From Rhynchopus sp. YZ270_cl-10 (Eukaryota; Euglenozoa; Diplonemea; Diplonemida; Diplonemidae), in the NCBI GenBank assembly GCA_964035575.1, contig OZ037852.1, positions 186,001 through 250,000 of the forward strand: a DNA stretch of 64,000 bases, written 5' to 3'. This document shows, piece after piece, positions 8,285 to 17,212 of this stretch. The number at the start of each line of letters is the position of its first letter. Within the stretch, counting starts at the first letter, position 1. The notes beneath the pieces were generated by a model. It worked only from the letters and a program-made list of their open reading frames with translations, was not told where the DNA came from and did no database searches. The position numbers and the translations under genes were made by a program.

Positions 8285-11128
8285 CTACAGAGGGTGCTGT
8301 CCTAGCTTGTCCTCTTTCGTTGTCTCGCCCACACTAAGCTTCTCAACGGCCGTGCAGGCGAGCTTTGTGGCGTTCACGTTGTTACTGCTGTCGATGTGCA
8401 CCAACGTGATGCTTCGGGTCGCTCTCAGCTTGTCAAGCTCACCCCGCGCCTCTTTCTGGAGGTGGGCGACTGCCGCGTATGGTCTGCAGTGCTCGTTCAC
8501 CTGGTCAACCACGGTTCTACTGGATCCGTAGATGTTCAGTGGTGTGGTGTCTGTGTCGCTCTTCAGGTATTCGAGGCACATCAGCAGTCCTTCATACTCC
8601 GCGACGTTCAGGGTTGTGTCCGCCAGGCGACTGCTGGCTGTCCACCGCACCTCGCCATCTATCTCGAGGCGTGCACCTGCGCCCGATCCCTGGCAAGTGT
8701 TTTTCTTCACCCTCGCCCCCGGCTGCCTCACGTTGCAGTATCCGCCGAAGAAGATGCGAGTGTGTCCGGTGGGTTTCTTTGGTTTTCGTCGAGCCTGCTT
8801 CTGCTGCTTCTGCTCAGCAGCCAAGCGGATGTGCTTCGCAATTCTGTCTGCTCTCTCCTGTTTGCAGTCCTCTTCTTGGGGTGGGAGCTCTGTGTTCGTC
8901 CAGGATTTGTTCCCTTTGCAGAGGGTTGGCAGGGACCGGATCGTCTTGAGCACCTCAGCTGGTTCGGTGAGGATGGGTCGTCTCGTGATCGCTAGGGTTC
9001 CCCACTTGATGCCTAGGTCTAATGGGGCGAACACTTTGCTCTTGGGGTAGATGGTGCCCGAGAAGAGGTACGCGTTTGCTGCCACTATCTTTGCCTTAGC
9101 CATCCAGTTGCTGAACCAGGTGATTTTGTCGGTGATCATGGAGCTCTCTCGGGAATTGGGTTCCTCTGTGGTGAGCTTTGCTCCTGTGTGCGCTTCGAAG
9201 TCCAGCGCCAGCTCCAGGTGCGAGACGTGCTGTGATTTCCCATTGGACACCGTCGGCCACTTTAGGCTTTCCAGCCACTCCTTGAGTGCGAGGTATCCTT
9301 CCGCTTTGTACGGCCACGCGTCTGGCACCTCGTCAGGAAGTACTCCTATGTAGGTCTCGTATGGGCCTTCTGGTTCCCATGTCCAGGGAAAATTGTCCAT
9401 TTGGCTCGTCTTCGTTGTAGTGGTACCGCGTTTTCTCTTGTCCTCCCTCTCTAGGGCGATGTCTGAGTACATGAGAAGCAGCAGCTCTAGGGCTTCTCTG
9501 TTCGGCACTTCCGGAATCATCTGGAAGCCGGCGGGGAGAATGGCGTTGAGGCGCAGGCATTTCGGCCAGCTTTCTCTTACTGCTGGATCGGACACTCTTG
9601 CGTATTTGTGCTGTTCGCGTATGTGTGCGGTGTGGCTGCATTGTTCCCACATGTGTTCAAAGTCCTCCACACCTGTGCCGCAGTGCTCGCACGTGTCACT
9701 GGTGCTCATCTTCATTCTTTTGCGCCTGTCCTGTGTGAGCTCCGCTCCTGCAAGAATGTTCCTCATGTACCCTGCACGCAGTGGATCTGTGTTCTTGTAG
9801 CTGTTCCACACGGCGTTGATCGTGCGATAATCGATGCCATCTTTAACCCCTTGCATGTCCTCCCTCCTTGTCTCGAGTCTACGGCAGAAATCGTCCCTGA
9901 TACCGTCTCGGAGTTGGTGTCGAAGAAGGTCACCCTCGGGTTCGTCGAGGTTCATCTGTGTTGTGTGCGGGGGCAATAGGGTGTTGTTCTCCCAGCGCCA
10001 GTTCATGGATTGGGTGGTGCGGAGGAGGATGTCTACCGGTCCACAGTATTTTACTCTCGACGTCCGCTTCAGGATACGGATCTCGTCTATTAGGGTTCTA
10101 ATCTCCTGGTTCTTCCCCATGGTGTAGAGCGCGAGCAGGCGTTGGTACTTGAGGTAAGATGTTGGGTCTGTCCGGTGTAGCGGGTTCAGCACTCCCCTCA
10201 CTATTTCACTGCATCTGCTAGGTAGGCCCCTCCAAATCGCCGCCGTCACTGCTTTGGTGAGCCTTCCAGCGGTGGTGGACAGCGGCTCGTACGTCTCGCA
10301 GCCGTAGAGTGCCATGGGCATTATTTTTGTCGCCACCAGTTCGGCTCTGCCTTCAAAGGGGACGTTGAGGTGAGGGATACGTCGCGCACATGTCTCAGCT
10401 TTGCGCACTCGCTTGTCCAGCTTTGTCGCTGCTTCCTTTTTCTTGGCTACGGCCAGTCTGATCACTGCGCCGAGATTGTCCAGTTCCTTCTTCTCCTGTC
10501 TCAGCTGGGTGTCTCCGAGCATGAGCTCCAGCTTTTCGGTCTTGGCTGTCGAGAAGGAGAAACTACTTCCGTACGTGAGGTCGGTCTTGGTGGCGAAGTC
10601 GTGGGACACTGTGAGGCCTTTCCTCAATTGTGCGGTGTTGTTCGAGGTCATGGTGGTGTCGTCCGCGTACAGGCTTGTCCGACATCTGGTTTCCGTCCGA
10701 ACCGCCGCCTCCCACACTGCTAGGAGGGCGTTCAGCAGGATAATGCTCAGCGCACATCCCTGCAGAATGCCATTGTTCGCTTTGAACTCCTCACCGACCG
10801 TACCGTACAGTTTGAACCGCCTCTTCAGGTCCCTGTACATGCTCTTGAGGGGCCGCGTGATCTTCATGTCGATCCCCATTTTCTCCACAAGACTGAAGGT
10901 TATGTCCCACGGTATGGTGTCGAAGCATTTCTTAATGTCCAGAAATACTCCTCGCAGCGTGTTCCCCGACACCATTGCTTTTTCGACCAGGAGTGCGGTG
11001 AGGTAAAAAGCGTCACGTGTTCCGTGCCCAGTCCTGAAGCCGTGCATGGATTCCGGTGCCCATGTCTCTTGCCACACCATTAGGCTCGTCAACCTTGTCT
11101 TTGCCCATAGCCGATATACCGCCGACAT
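8285..11128 (-). CDS. LINE A reverse transcriptase with C-terminal RNase H-like domain
   Basis: About 948 residues from ATG 11128. RT motif A is VFLDIKKCFDTIPWD, motif B GILQGCALSIILLN, motif C SLYADDTTM. A CEHCGTGVEDFEHMWEQC segment (about residue 490) is the usual CCHC-type cluster after RT. The C-terminal ~130 residues resemble type I RNase H (AEYEGLLMCLEYL holds the conserved Glu), but the first Asp position reads FFGG, the GDS motif reads GSS and the final AD motif reads NATK. The nuclease is therefore probably inactive. The frame opens directly at SAVYRLWAKTRL, so the finger motifs that normally precede it are missing, consistent with an internal deletion at the joint with the upstream frame. 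Confidence 0.85.
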   Translation of the reverse strand: MSAVYRLWAKTRLTSLMVWQETWAPESMHGFRTGHGTRDAFYLTALLVEKAMVSGNTLRGVFLDIKKCFDTIPWDITFSLVEKMGIDMKITRPLKSMYRDLKRRFKLYGTVGEEFKANNGILQGCALSIILLNALLAVWEAAVRTETRCRTSLYADDTTMTSNNTAQLRKGLTVSHDFATKTDLTYGSSFSFSTAKTEKLELMLGDTQLRQEKKELDNLGAVIRLAVAKKKEAATKLDKRVRKAETCARRIPHLNVPFEGRAELVATKIMPMALYGCETYEPLSTTAGRLTKAVTAAIWRGLPSRCSEIVRGVLNPLHRTDPTSYLKYQRLLALYTMGKNQEIRTLIDEIRILKRTSRVKYCGPVDILLRTTQSMNWRWENNTLLPPHTTQMNLDEPEGDLLRHQLRDGIRDDFCRRLETRREDMQGVKDGIDYRTINAVWNSYKNTDPLRAGYMRNILAGAELTQDRRKRMKMSTSDTCEHCGTGVEDFEHMWEQCSHTAHIREQHKYARVSDPAVRESWPKCLRLNAILPAGFQMIPEVPNREALELLLLMYSDIALEREDKRKRGTTTTKTSQMDNFPWTWEPEGPYETYIGVLPDEVPDAWPYKAEGYLALKEWLESLKWPTVSNGKSQHVSHLELALDFEAHTGAKLTTEEPNSRESSMITDKITWFSNWMAKAKIVAANAYLFSGTIYPKSKVFAPLDLGIKWGTLAITRRPILTEPAEVLKTIRSLPTLCKGNKSWTNTELPPQEEDCKQERADRIAKHIRLAAEQKQQKQARRKPKKPTGHTRIFFGGYCNVRQPGARVKKNTCQGSGAGARLEIDGEVRWTASSRLADTTLNVAEYEGLLMCLEYLKSDTDTTPLNIYGSSRTVVDQVNEHCRPYAAVAHLQKEARGELDKLRATRSITLVHIDSSNNVNATKLACTAVEKLSVGETTKEDKLGQHPL

Positions 11129-12710
11129 CACGGAAATTGGTCGGTGGTCGAGTGGTTGTGGGTCCAGCGTCGAGAATGCTCACCAGCCCTGCCTTCGCTT
11201 TGTCCCACGCCTTGCGTGCGCTGGGTGTGAGGGCTCCTTTGGTGCGTAGAGTGTTGCCGACCTCAGTTAGTCTGCGGATCGTCTTCCGGATGCGCGTCAT
11301 CTTGAGGGTCTCTCCTGCGTCGCCTTCGCGAGACTGTCTGCTGCACAGCCAGGTGCGTCGCAGTTTGGGTGGTCGGCCTTTGCGGAAACATGCTGCTGAG
11401 TTGTCGTCTCCCTGCCGTGCCCAGAAGTTGGTCGCATCCTCATTCCATGCTTTCCACTTGTCCTCTACCAATGTGCTTGCGTGCCATTGTGCTTTGGAAC
11501 CATCGCAGATCTCTTCAGCCTCCTTTTCAAGGTCTGCCTTCGTTTTCTTCCTGCTCAGTTCATCCTGTTGTAGCATAGGGGGCCTTTCCTGCTTGAGCAC
11601 ACGCTGCCGGTACGTCATATTTTTAAATGTCGCGTCCAGGGGGATGTGTGAAGGTATTCCGGCCGTCCCCGTTTTGCACCCTGCCAGCGCAAGCACCGCG
11701 ATTTGGTTGGCCAGTATGATGTCAATTCGTGAGCACACACTTTTGGCTTCAGACTTTGTGCTCTTACCGATGTGGGTGTGCTCTGGCTCTTGGTTGGCCC
11801 AGCCCGCGGCTCGTTCGGCACAGTCCGTCCATCGTTCTGAGCTGATGGCTAGGGATATTGCTTCGCTTGAGCTGGGTTCTGGGTGGCTGTTGCAATCCCC
11901 GAGGATAATCGCTGGTACGTCCCCTATCTCTGCTTCTGCAAATACATCCGATAGGAAGCTCTCGCGCTCTTGCTTTGCTTGCGGGGAGTTGCCGACTTTG
12001 GCGTATATCACGAATAGGTGTAGAAAATGGTTCCCTGCCCCATGTGCCACCTTTGCGTGCAGGTAACGCTTTGAGTCCCAGAGTCTCTTTGCTCGTTCAG
12101 TATCTCTCCTGACCACACTTGCTGGTATGCCTCGTTTCACCATTAGGCCCACCCCCTTGTGCTCTCCGTAGCTCTGTTGTATTGCATTTGGAAGTAACTT
12201 TACTGGGCACCCCCAGAGACCTGTCCAGCCTTGTTCATACAGCGTTCGGGAAGCTTGGGCCTGTTTCTTCTGTGTGAGCCGGGTCTCCTGCAGTGCGACT
12301 ATGTCGTTGTCCCAACTCCACACCTCCTCCTGGTGAGCATTCATTGAGGTGATGTTGGCAGTACGTATGGACAGGTTTGGAGTGGCCCGGGCAGCGCGGC
12401 GTCGCTTTCTCTCCGTCTTGGTACGTTTCCGTGAGCGAGACACTGCGATATTCGTGTCCAGGTTCTCCAGCGTGACACAGCGGTTGCCTTCTGCCTGCGT
12501 CGTTGCAATCAGCGACAGCAGCCCCTCGGTTGCTTTGAGGCGGTCGAAGTGCTCGGGCCTGTACGTGAGCACAACTGGGTTCGATGTAGGTGGTCCGCCG
12601 ACGTGGCTAAACCGTTTCGCTCTGGCATCCAGTACCCAGATGGCCCTGTCGAGTATGCTTGCCGCAGTCTGTAGCTCACGTTCTCCACCGTACGTTCCTT
12701 GCATTCTCAT
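11013..12710 (-). CDS. LINE A apurinic-type endonuclease ORF
   Basis: About 565 residues from ATG 12710. A basic patch (RSRKRTKTERKRRRAARA) precedes an exonuclease III/APE-type domain with LQETRLTQKK (catalytic Glu), ILGDCNSHPE (Asp/Asn), SRIDIILAN and SHIPLDATF at its end. In the last motif the usual SDH reads PSH, so the Asp before the catalytic His is replaced. The open frame extends upstream through host sequence to 13091, giving an accidental fusion with the host ubiquitin-like exon; the element itself begins near 12751. It ends at 11013 in a frame different from the RT frame, overlapping it by ~115 bp. Nicks target DNA to prime reverse transcription in this element class. Confidence 0.85.
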   Translation of the reverse strand: MRMQGTYGGERELQTAASILDRAIWVLDARAKRFSHVGGPPTSNPVVLTYRPEHFDRLKATEGLLSLIATTQAEGNRCVTLENLDTNIAVSRSRKRTKTERKRRRAARATPNLSIRTANITSMNAHQEEVWSWDNDIVALQETRLTQKKQAQASRTLYEQGWTGLWGCPVKLLPNAIQQSYGEHKGVGLMVKRGIPASVVRRDTERAKRLWDSKRYLHAKVAHGAGNHFLHLFVIYAKVGNSPQAKQERESFLSDVFAEAEIGDVPAIILGDCNSHPEPSSSEAISLAISSERWTDCAERAAGWANQEPEHTHIGKSTKSEAKSVCSRIDIILANQIAVLALAGCKTGTAGIPSHIPLDATFKNMTYRQRVLKQERPPMLQQDELSRKKTKADLEKEAEEICDGSKAQWHASTLVEDKWKAWNEDATNFWARQGDDNSAACFRKGRPPKLRRTWLCSRQSREGDAGETLKMTRIRKTIRRLTEVGNTLRTKGALTPSARKAWDKAKAGLVSILDAGPTTTRPPTNFRDVGGISAMGKDKVDEPNGVARDMGTGIHARLQDWARNT

Positions 12711-12751
12711 TTTGGCTAGGTGTTGCGTGTAGGTGGGAGGTTCGTTTGCCT

Positions 12752-12772
12752 CAGTCACCAACCTCTCGGCTG
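12752..12772. repeat. Target-site duplication, 5' side of LINE A
   Basis: Identical to 7833-7853; joining the two flanks through one copy gives an uninterrupted frame reading ITAERLVTVRDPEVAS. Confidence 0.9.
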
Positions 12773-13027
12773 TAATATCTGTCTCACCCAACGCACGAAG
12801 TGTCTCCACGGATGCGTACTTCTTTGTTTTATTCAACAAGATTATGTCCCCAGCACTCAGTTCTGTGATGTCCTCTCCTTCCTCCTTCCCTCCGAAGCCC
12901 ATGTGGAAGCTGTCTTCGCACAACCCTGTTGTAGTCGCTACCTTCTGCCGCATCGTCTCTGTTGTGTCGTTCTCACCCACCTCAATCACGAATTTGTTTT
13001 CATCAAAATCCTGTACACACACTTCCA
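12752..13027 (-). CDS. Ubiquitin-like 5' part of the split Ub-LRR host gene
   Basis: 92 residues from ATG 13027: MEVCVQDFDENKFVIEV, then ENDTTETMRQKVATTTGL and a glycine/acidic loop, LSAGDIILLN and ASVETLRALGETDITAERLVT. The order of strands and the helix match a ubiquitin-like fold and align with the start of the DUF4116 protein (ND-T...KV...G). The frame runs into LINE A at 12751 and resumes at 7832. As it stands the host message would read into the retroelement, so this allele is presumably knocked out. The larger open frame to 13091 begins with TTG, not ATG. Confidence 0.75.
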
Positions 13028-13716
13028 TTGTTGCACGGAAAGTTTTGCTCTGTTTTGGGGCAGTGTTGAGGAGGAGGAGGAGAAGGCGCAAGATAGAACA
13101 AAATAGTAAGACTTCCTAGTCCACATATTGTTAGCAATGCGGTCTCATTCGGTCTCATAAAGTAAATGTGTGCAAAAAACCCTCCTGGGTATCGAAGCAC
13201 AATACATGAGGGGAATAAAAATACCCACAAAATAATAAAGACCCCTTTCATCTTTCGTTTAGGTACGCTACTCACGTCGAGAGTTTTTTTTTTTTTTTTG
13301 AAAGTGACGAAAACACAAAAATAAAAATGGAAATTTAAAAGTGCAAAATTAATAAAACCGAACATCAAATCAAAGGACAAGAATAGCACGCCCGGAGCAA
13401 ATGGCGTCTGCACTGGAACAAGAGGATAGAAAACGACTCTTTCGTCGGCATTCGTTGTAAGGAATATTCACTCATGAGTCGACGAAGAGCACTGAAGGAA
13501 AACAAGACGGGTCCGCACAATTGAAATAAGGTGACTTGCAAGACGAACAGTGTACCTTGGTACATGACCGCCCAACCATGCAGTCCTACATCCATTTTGT
13601 GCTTTACATCTGATATATTCTCATAATCAGACTTCAAGACAATATTATGAAAAGTTAACAACAAGAAATAGTAGGATCGGTAGGTAAGTAAAGTTGTTTT
13701 CGTTGAATAGATTAGA
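13028..13716. other. Intergenic, upstream of Ub-LRR gene
   Basis: Holds one copy of the TGTACC/GGTACA dispersed motif (13545-13590) and A/T homopolymer runs. No gene recognised. Confidence 0.4.
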
Positions 13717-14204
13717 CATGGCTTCATAAATATATTCAATATTTTTTTTCACGTTTTTTTCAATATCAATATATTGATCAATATCACGTAGGAAATTTTC
13801 AATATATTGACACTTTTACGGTGTAAATTTCCCATTCAATATTTGCAAATATTGATCAATATATTGATCAATATATTGACACTTTCCTTCACACAATGGT
13901 CTTGCGCCCCTTGGAAACTGGTTCTGCATCTTCCAACCTCACACAACTCGTGCACCACACATAAAAACATGCCCGAGTTGAGGCACAAAAAAAATTGCCC
14001 CAATTTCCAGGACTGGTAATTGAACTTCGGACCAAAAAATGCAAAAAATATGGAGACTTGTGTGATACCAACTATGACAAAATTCCACATGACTTCTCGA
14101 GTCCGCATTGCACTTCGCGGTAGCCCCAAGGGAAGACACCCTTCTTCAGAAGCCAGGTAGAGAATGCTGCCCCCCACCCTACCCCCTCTACACTGTCCGC
14201 GTAG

Positions 14205-14263
14205 ATCCCCCTACTAAGGAGCCATCTGATGCCACAAGGCAAGTCGCTCCTTAGTGGGGGGAT
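14205..14263. repeat. Hairpin with 18-bp stem
   Basis: Arms 14205-14222 and 14246-14263 (ATCCCCCTACTAAGGAGC and its complement, one mismatch) enclose a 23-nt loop. Confidence 0.8.
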
Positions 14264-15592
14264 GCGCGTTTACGAACTGAGCCATGATTGCCCTTAGAGT
14301 CCCACGGTAACACGTGCAAAATCATAGAGTTTTTTTGGCTGTTAAAAAGGCTGGGGTATAAAGAGGTCGCGTGATTCGTCGAGCGGTTGTGAACCGCCTC
14401 CGTTCTCTTACGGTACGGAACACTCACCTCCTACCCTTTGCATGAGCTCGACTGCGTTTTAGCACGTTTCAACGACTCTTTTTTCTCGTTCTGTACCAGA
14501 ACAACCTCCTCTCCAAGCAGCAAACCCCACCCCTGACCAGGGGAAGCCTCCTGGGCCGATAAGCGGAACTATTTACTCACTGATCCTCTCATAAAAAAAG
14601 ACATGTGGATGGATGGATTTTTCAAATGTATGTTCGCAACTCTCATAAAAAAGTAGCGCACCGTGCGCCTGCGGCGCGGACAAAATTTGGTTTTGCGAAT
14701 CCTAAATATTTTTTGCTAGCTCGTGTGGTTGATGAGCGAGAACGAAACCAAATCGATCGCAACGCCTCGTACACTAGCTAAAACACCTGAATGGTCACAG
14801 AACACAACGCAGTGCATGGTTTTGTGGGTTGTTTTTGCCCACAGAAGTACCCCTGTGCGGCCTAGACCTGGTTCTAGCACCCCAGAATCGCGTTTACCAG
14901 TACATAGGGGCCCAAAAAACCACCCAAAAAGGCGAAAATCCCGGTTTTTGGTGAAAAACGCCTGTTTTTGCCCATAGGGTACGAAAATAGGAATTAAAAA
15001 CAAATCTCTCACAGATCTGATTTGGTGATCCGCATTTTTGAGGCCAATCTTTCCAACGCCGAAAAAATCTTACACTTTGGTGCATTTTCGGGTGGGTGCA
15101 CCAGGAGGGTACTGGGAGGGCAGCAACCTTAAAAACCTAAACACAAGTGTTTAGGAATTACGAGCGGTAGCCCACAGCTCTACCCTATCCATGCTATAGT
15201 GTATAATGTGCGATTTATGGCACAATCTTGAAATGTTGCGCACATGGCTTCAACAGAAAAGTTTGACCCTTTGCCTCTCCACTCTGTGGCTGAAGGGGAG
15301 CTGAGAATAAGCCGGGTCCCGGGTACTGTCCCAGGACTAGAACTAGGACGGGTACTGGGCACTGGGTACAGTCCCAGTCCTAGGGACTGGGAATACCCCT
15401 CCACCCTCCCGCGCCCGGGTCCCTGACCCGCTTTCAGGCGTTTTCACAGCGTTTTCGACATATTGTGCCCAGTCCCACTGAGAATAACCGGGTCCCGGGT
15501 CCCCAAGTCTTATTCTCAGCTATGGCCTCCCGTCAAGGAAAAAGCAGGCACTGCAACGTCAATATTCAATAATATGATCAATATTTGGGTCA
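14264..15592. other. Element interior, no gene recognised
   Basis: Contains at about 14380-14422 a segment (GAGCGGTTGTGAACCGCCTC) that is the reverse complement of 44100-44142 in the dispersed 190-bp repeat, and GGGTCCCGGGTACTG words at 15316-15510. No credible ORF. Confidence 0.4.
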
Positions 15593-16866
15593 GTCCATAA
15601 ACCACCCCCCCCCAAAAGGTAACCTGGGGTCCTTATTTTTATTTCATCTGGGTTCTACTGGGACTTTCTCCCCGATTTTTTTTTTAATGAACTCAGAGTT
15701 AAGTTTCTGGGTTCAATAAAAAAAACGACGAGCAAAAAGTCCAATTGGAAATATGATGGATACCCCCCGAGAGCAAAATAAACCAACGGTAAAAATTGGT
15801 ACCCTTGGTTTCCTATAGGTTCCTATAGGAAACCTACATTTTCCCATAATTTCCCACACAACTTACTTGACAACAGGATGAAAACAAATACAAAAATGGC
15901 AAAAGTGAGTAAAACCGTGCAAGGGGCACTGGACTTTGCTAGGGCTCTGGGGGAAACGCAGTTCTCAGGGGAGAAGACTCGCAAGGAGGTTCTTGCCTAC
16001 GCGAAGGCACGCAGTTGTTACCGTAGGGGTTTCCGGAAGACGTGTGGTTCAAAGCTTTATGGAAAGCGAGAGGAATATCCCTCATCCTTCACAGGAAGAA
16101 CACCACCCGTGGGGGACGCGCGGTCCAACTGTATTTCTGCAGTAACCTGGATGAGTGTGTGGGTGTGCCATCAGAAGGTACGGAGGGGTGAACAACGCGT
16201 ATTTACCCCTTACAGCAAGGAGAATGGCAGCGGCGTCGTTGTCCGTGCCTCCAAACACGCGGAAGGCTTGTGCAAAACGTACCTTCTGATGGCACACCCA
16301 CACACTCATCCAGGTTACTGCAGAAATACAGTTGGACCGCGCGTCCCCCACGGGTGGTGTTCTTCCTGTGAAGGATGAGGGATATTCCTCTCGCTTTCCA
16401 TAAAGCTTTGAACCACACGTCTTCCGGAAACCCCTACGGTAACAACTGCGTGCCTTCGCGTAGGCAAGAACCTCCTTGCGAGTCTTCTCCCCTGAGAACT
16501 GCGTTTCCCCCAGAGCCCTAGCAAAGTCCAGTGCCCCTTGCACGGTTTTACTCACTTTTGCCATTTTTGTATTTGTTTTCATCCTGTTGTCAAGTAAGTT
16601 GTGTGGGAAATTATGGGAAAATGTAGGTTTCCTATAGGAACCTATAGGAAACCAAGGGTACCAATTTTTACCGTTGGTTTATTTTGCTCTCGGGGGGTAT
16701 CCATCATATTTCCAATTGGACTTTTTGCTCGTCGTTTTTTTTATTGAACCCAGAAACTTAACTCTGAGTTCATTAAAAAAAAAATCGGGGAGAAAGTCCC
16801 AGTAGAACCCAGATGAAATAAAAATAAGGACCCCAGGTTACCTTTTGGGGGGGGTGGTTTATGGAC
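15593..16866. repeat. Giant palindrome, 590-bp arms, 95-bp spacer
   Basis: Left arm 15593-16182, right arm 16278-16866. By eye the arms are identical except for one C-run length (9 versus 8) near the outer end. Spacer 16183-16277. The same ~103-codon reading frame therefore occurs twice, facing inward from both arms. Confidence 0.95.
16082..16582 (-). CDS. Captured or orphan ORF in palindrome right arm and spacer
   Basis: From ATG 16582 the frame reads MKTNTKMAKVSKTVQGALDF, a basic middle (RSCYRRGFRKTCGSKLYGKR), then continues through the spacer as FAQAFRVFGGTDNDAAAILL. The spacer part reads naturally only in this orientation, so the minus-strand frame is probably the original gene fragment and the plus-strand twin (15878-16378) a mirror. 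After about residue 133 it enters the opposite arm and is no longer meaningful. No family recognised; it could be a truncated host gene or a remnant of an element-encoded protein. Confidence 0.35.
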   Translation of the reverse strand: MKTNTKMAKVSKTVQGALDFARALGETQFSGEKTRKEVLAYAKARSCYRRGFRKTCGSKLYGKREEYPSSFTGRTPPVGDARSNCISAVTWMSVWVCHQKVRFAQAFRVFGGTDNDAAAILLAVRGKYALFTPPYLLMAHPHTHPGYCRNTVGPRVPHGWCSSCEG

Positions 16867-17085
16867 CGTGCCATTTCAATATTATTGAAATATTGACAGT
16901 TTTCAGTCAATATTATTGACACTTTCAATATTCAATCAATAATATTCATCACCAAATCAATATATTGACGATATTCAATATATTTATGAAGCCATGATTA
17001 GAATATAAAAAAATCGTTTCATATACATTCTTTTTCTCATGAAAAGAAGGTACAGAGGGTGCTAAAGAAGTAAATAGTATATTTT

Positions 17086-17199
17086 TTCTGGAAATATAGT
17101 ACTCATATTTCCTGAGGTACCCCCAATGCTGCTGAGGGAAATCGTCGACCGAAGCAGCATTGGGGGTACCGAAGGAAATATGGTGCTATATTTCCAGAA
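17086..17199. repeat. Long hairpin, ~47-bp arms
   Basis: Arms 17086-17133 and 17153-17199 (ending CCCCCAATGCTGCT and starting AGCAGCATTGGGGG), 19-nt loop with GTCGAC. A few mismatches near the middle. Confidence 0.85.
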
Positions 17200-17212
17200 A
17201 ATTCATATTTTC

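Larger units (their letters stand above)
7854..12751 (-). mobile_element. LINE A: APE-type non-LTR retrotransposon inserted in the Ub-LRR gene
   Basis: A 4.9-kb element on the minus strand between two identical 21-bp direct repeats. It has a short 5' leader (41 bp before the ATG at 12710), an endonuclease-coding part (11013-12710), an RT/RNase H part (8285-11128) and a ~430-bp 3' region (7854-8284). There is no long poly-A; the 3' end is A/T-rich (TTTTTAAAAACG). Architecture (APE, RT, zinc-knuckle-like C/H motif, RNase H-like) resembles I/Ingi-type LINEs. The copy looks defective: the two coding parts are in different frames, the RT lacks its first motifs, and several catalytic positions are changed. 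Confidence 0.9.
13717..16996. mobile_element. 3.3-kb TIR element with 6-bp TSD, nonautonomous
   Basis: Terminal inverted repeats of 26 bp with one mismatch (CATGGCTTCATAAATATATT then C or G, then AATAT) lie at 13717-13742 and 16971-16996, flanked on both sides by ATTAGA (13711-13716 and 16997-17002). Subterminal regions are dense in TCAATATATTGA-type words on both sides. Inside are an 18-bp-stem hairpin (14205-14263) and a giant palindrome (15593-16866). No transposase is recognised, so the element would need one in trans. The superfamily cannot be set from TSD length and TIR alone. Confidence 0.8.

Noticed and set aside
11013-13091. LINE A protein with its own ubiquitin-like N-terminal domain
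   Set aside because: The 21-bp TSD shows that the ubiquitin-like part is host sequence upstream of the insertion; the long frame begins with TTG and is a read-through by chance.
14220-14320. tRNA-like stretch TGGCTCAGTTCGTAAACGCG on the minus strand
   Set aside because: Anticodon and T arms do not fold; the sequence overlaps the hairpin of the TIR element.
15878-16378. Plus-strand ORF of the palindrome as an independent gene
   Set aside because: Mirror of the minus-strand frame; its spacer part is not protein-like.
13717-16996. Polinton-type element suggested by the 6-bp TSD
   Set aside because: TIRs are short, the ends do not fit, and none of that family's genes is present in 3.3 kb.
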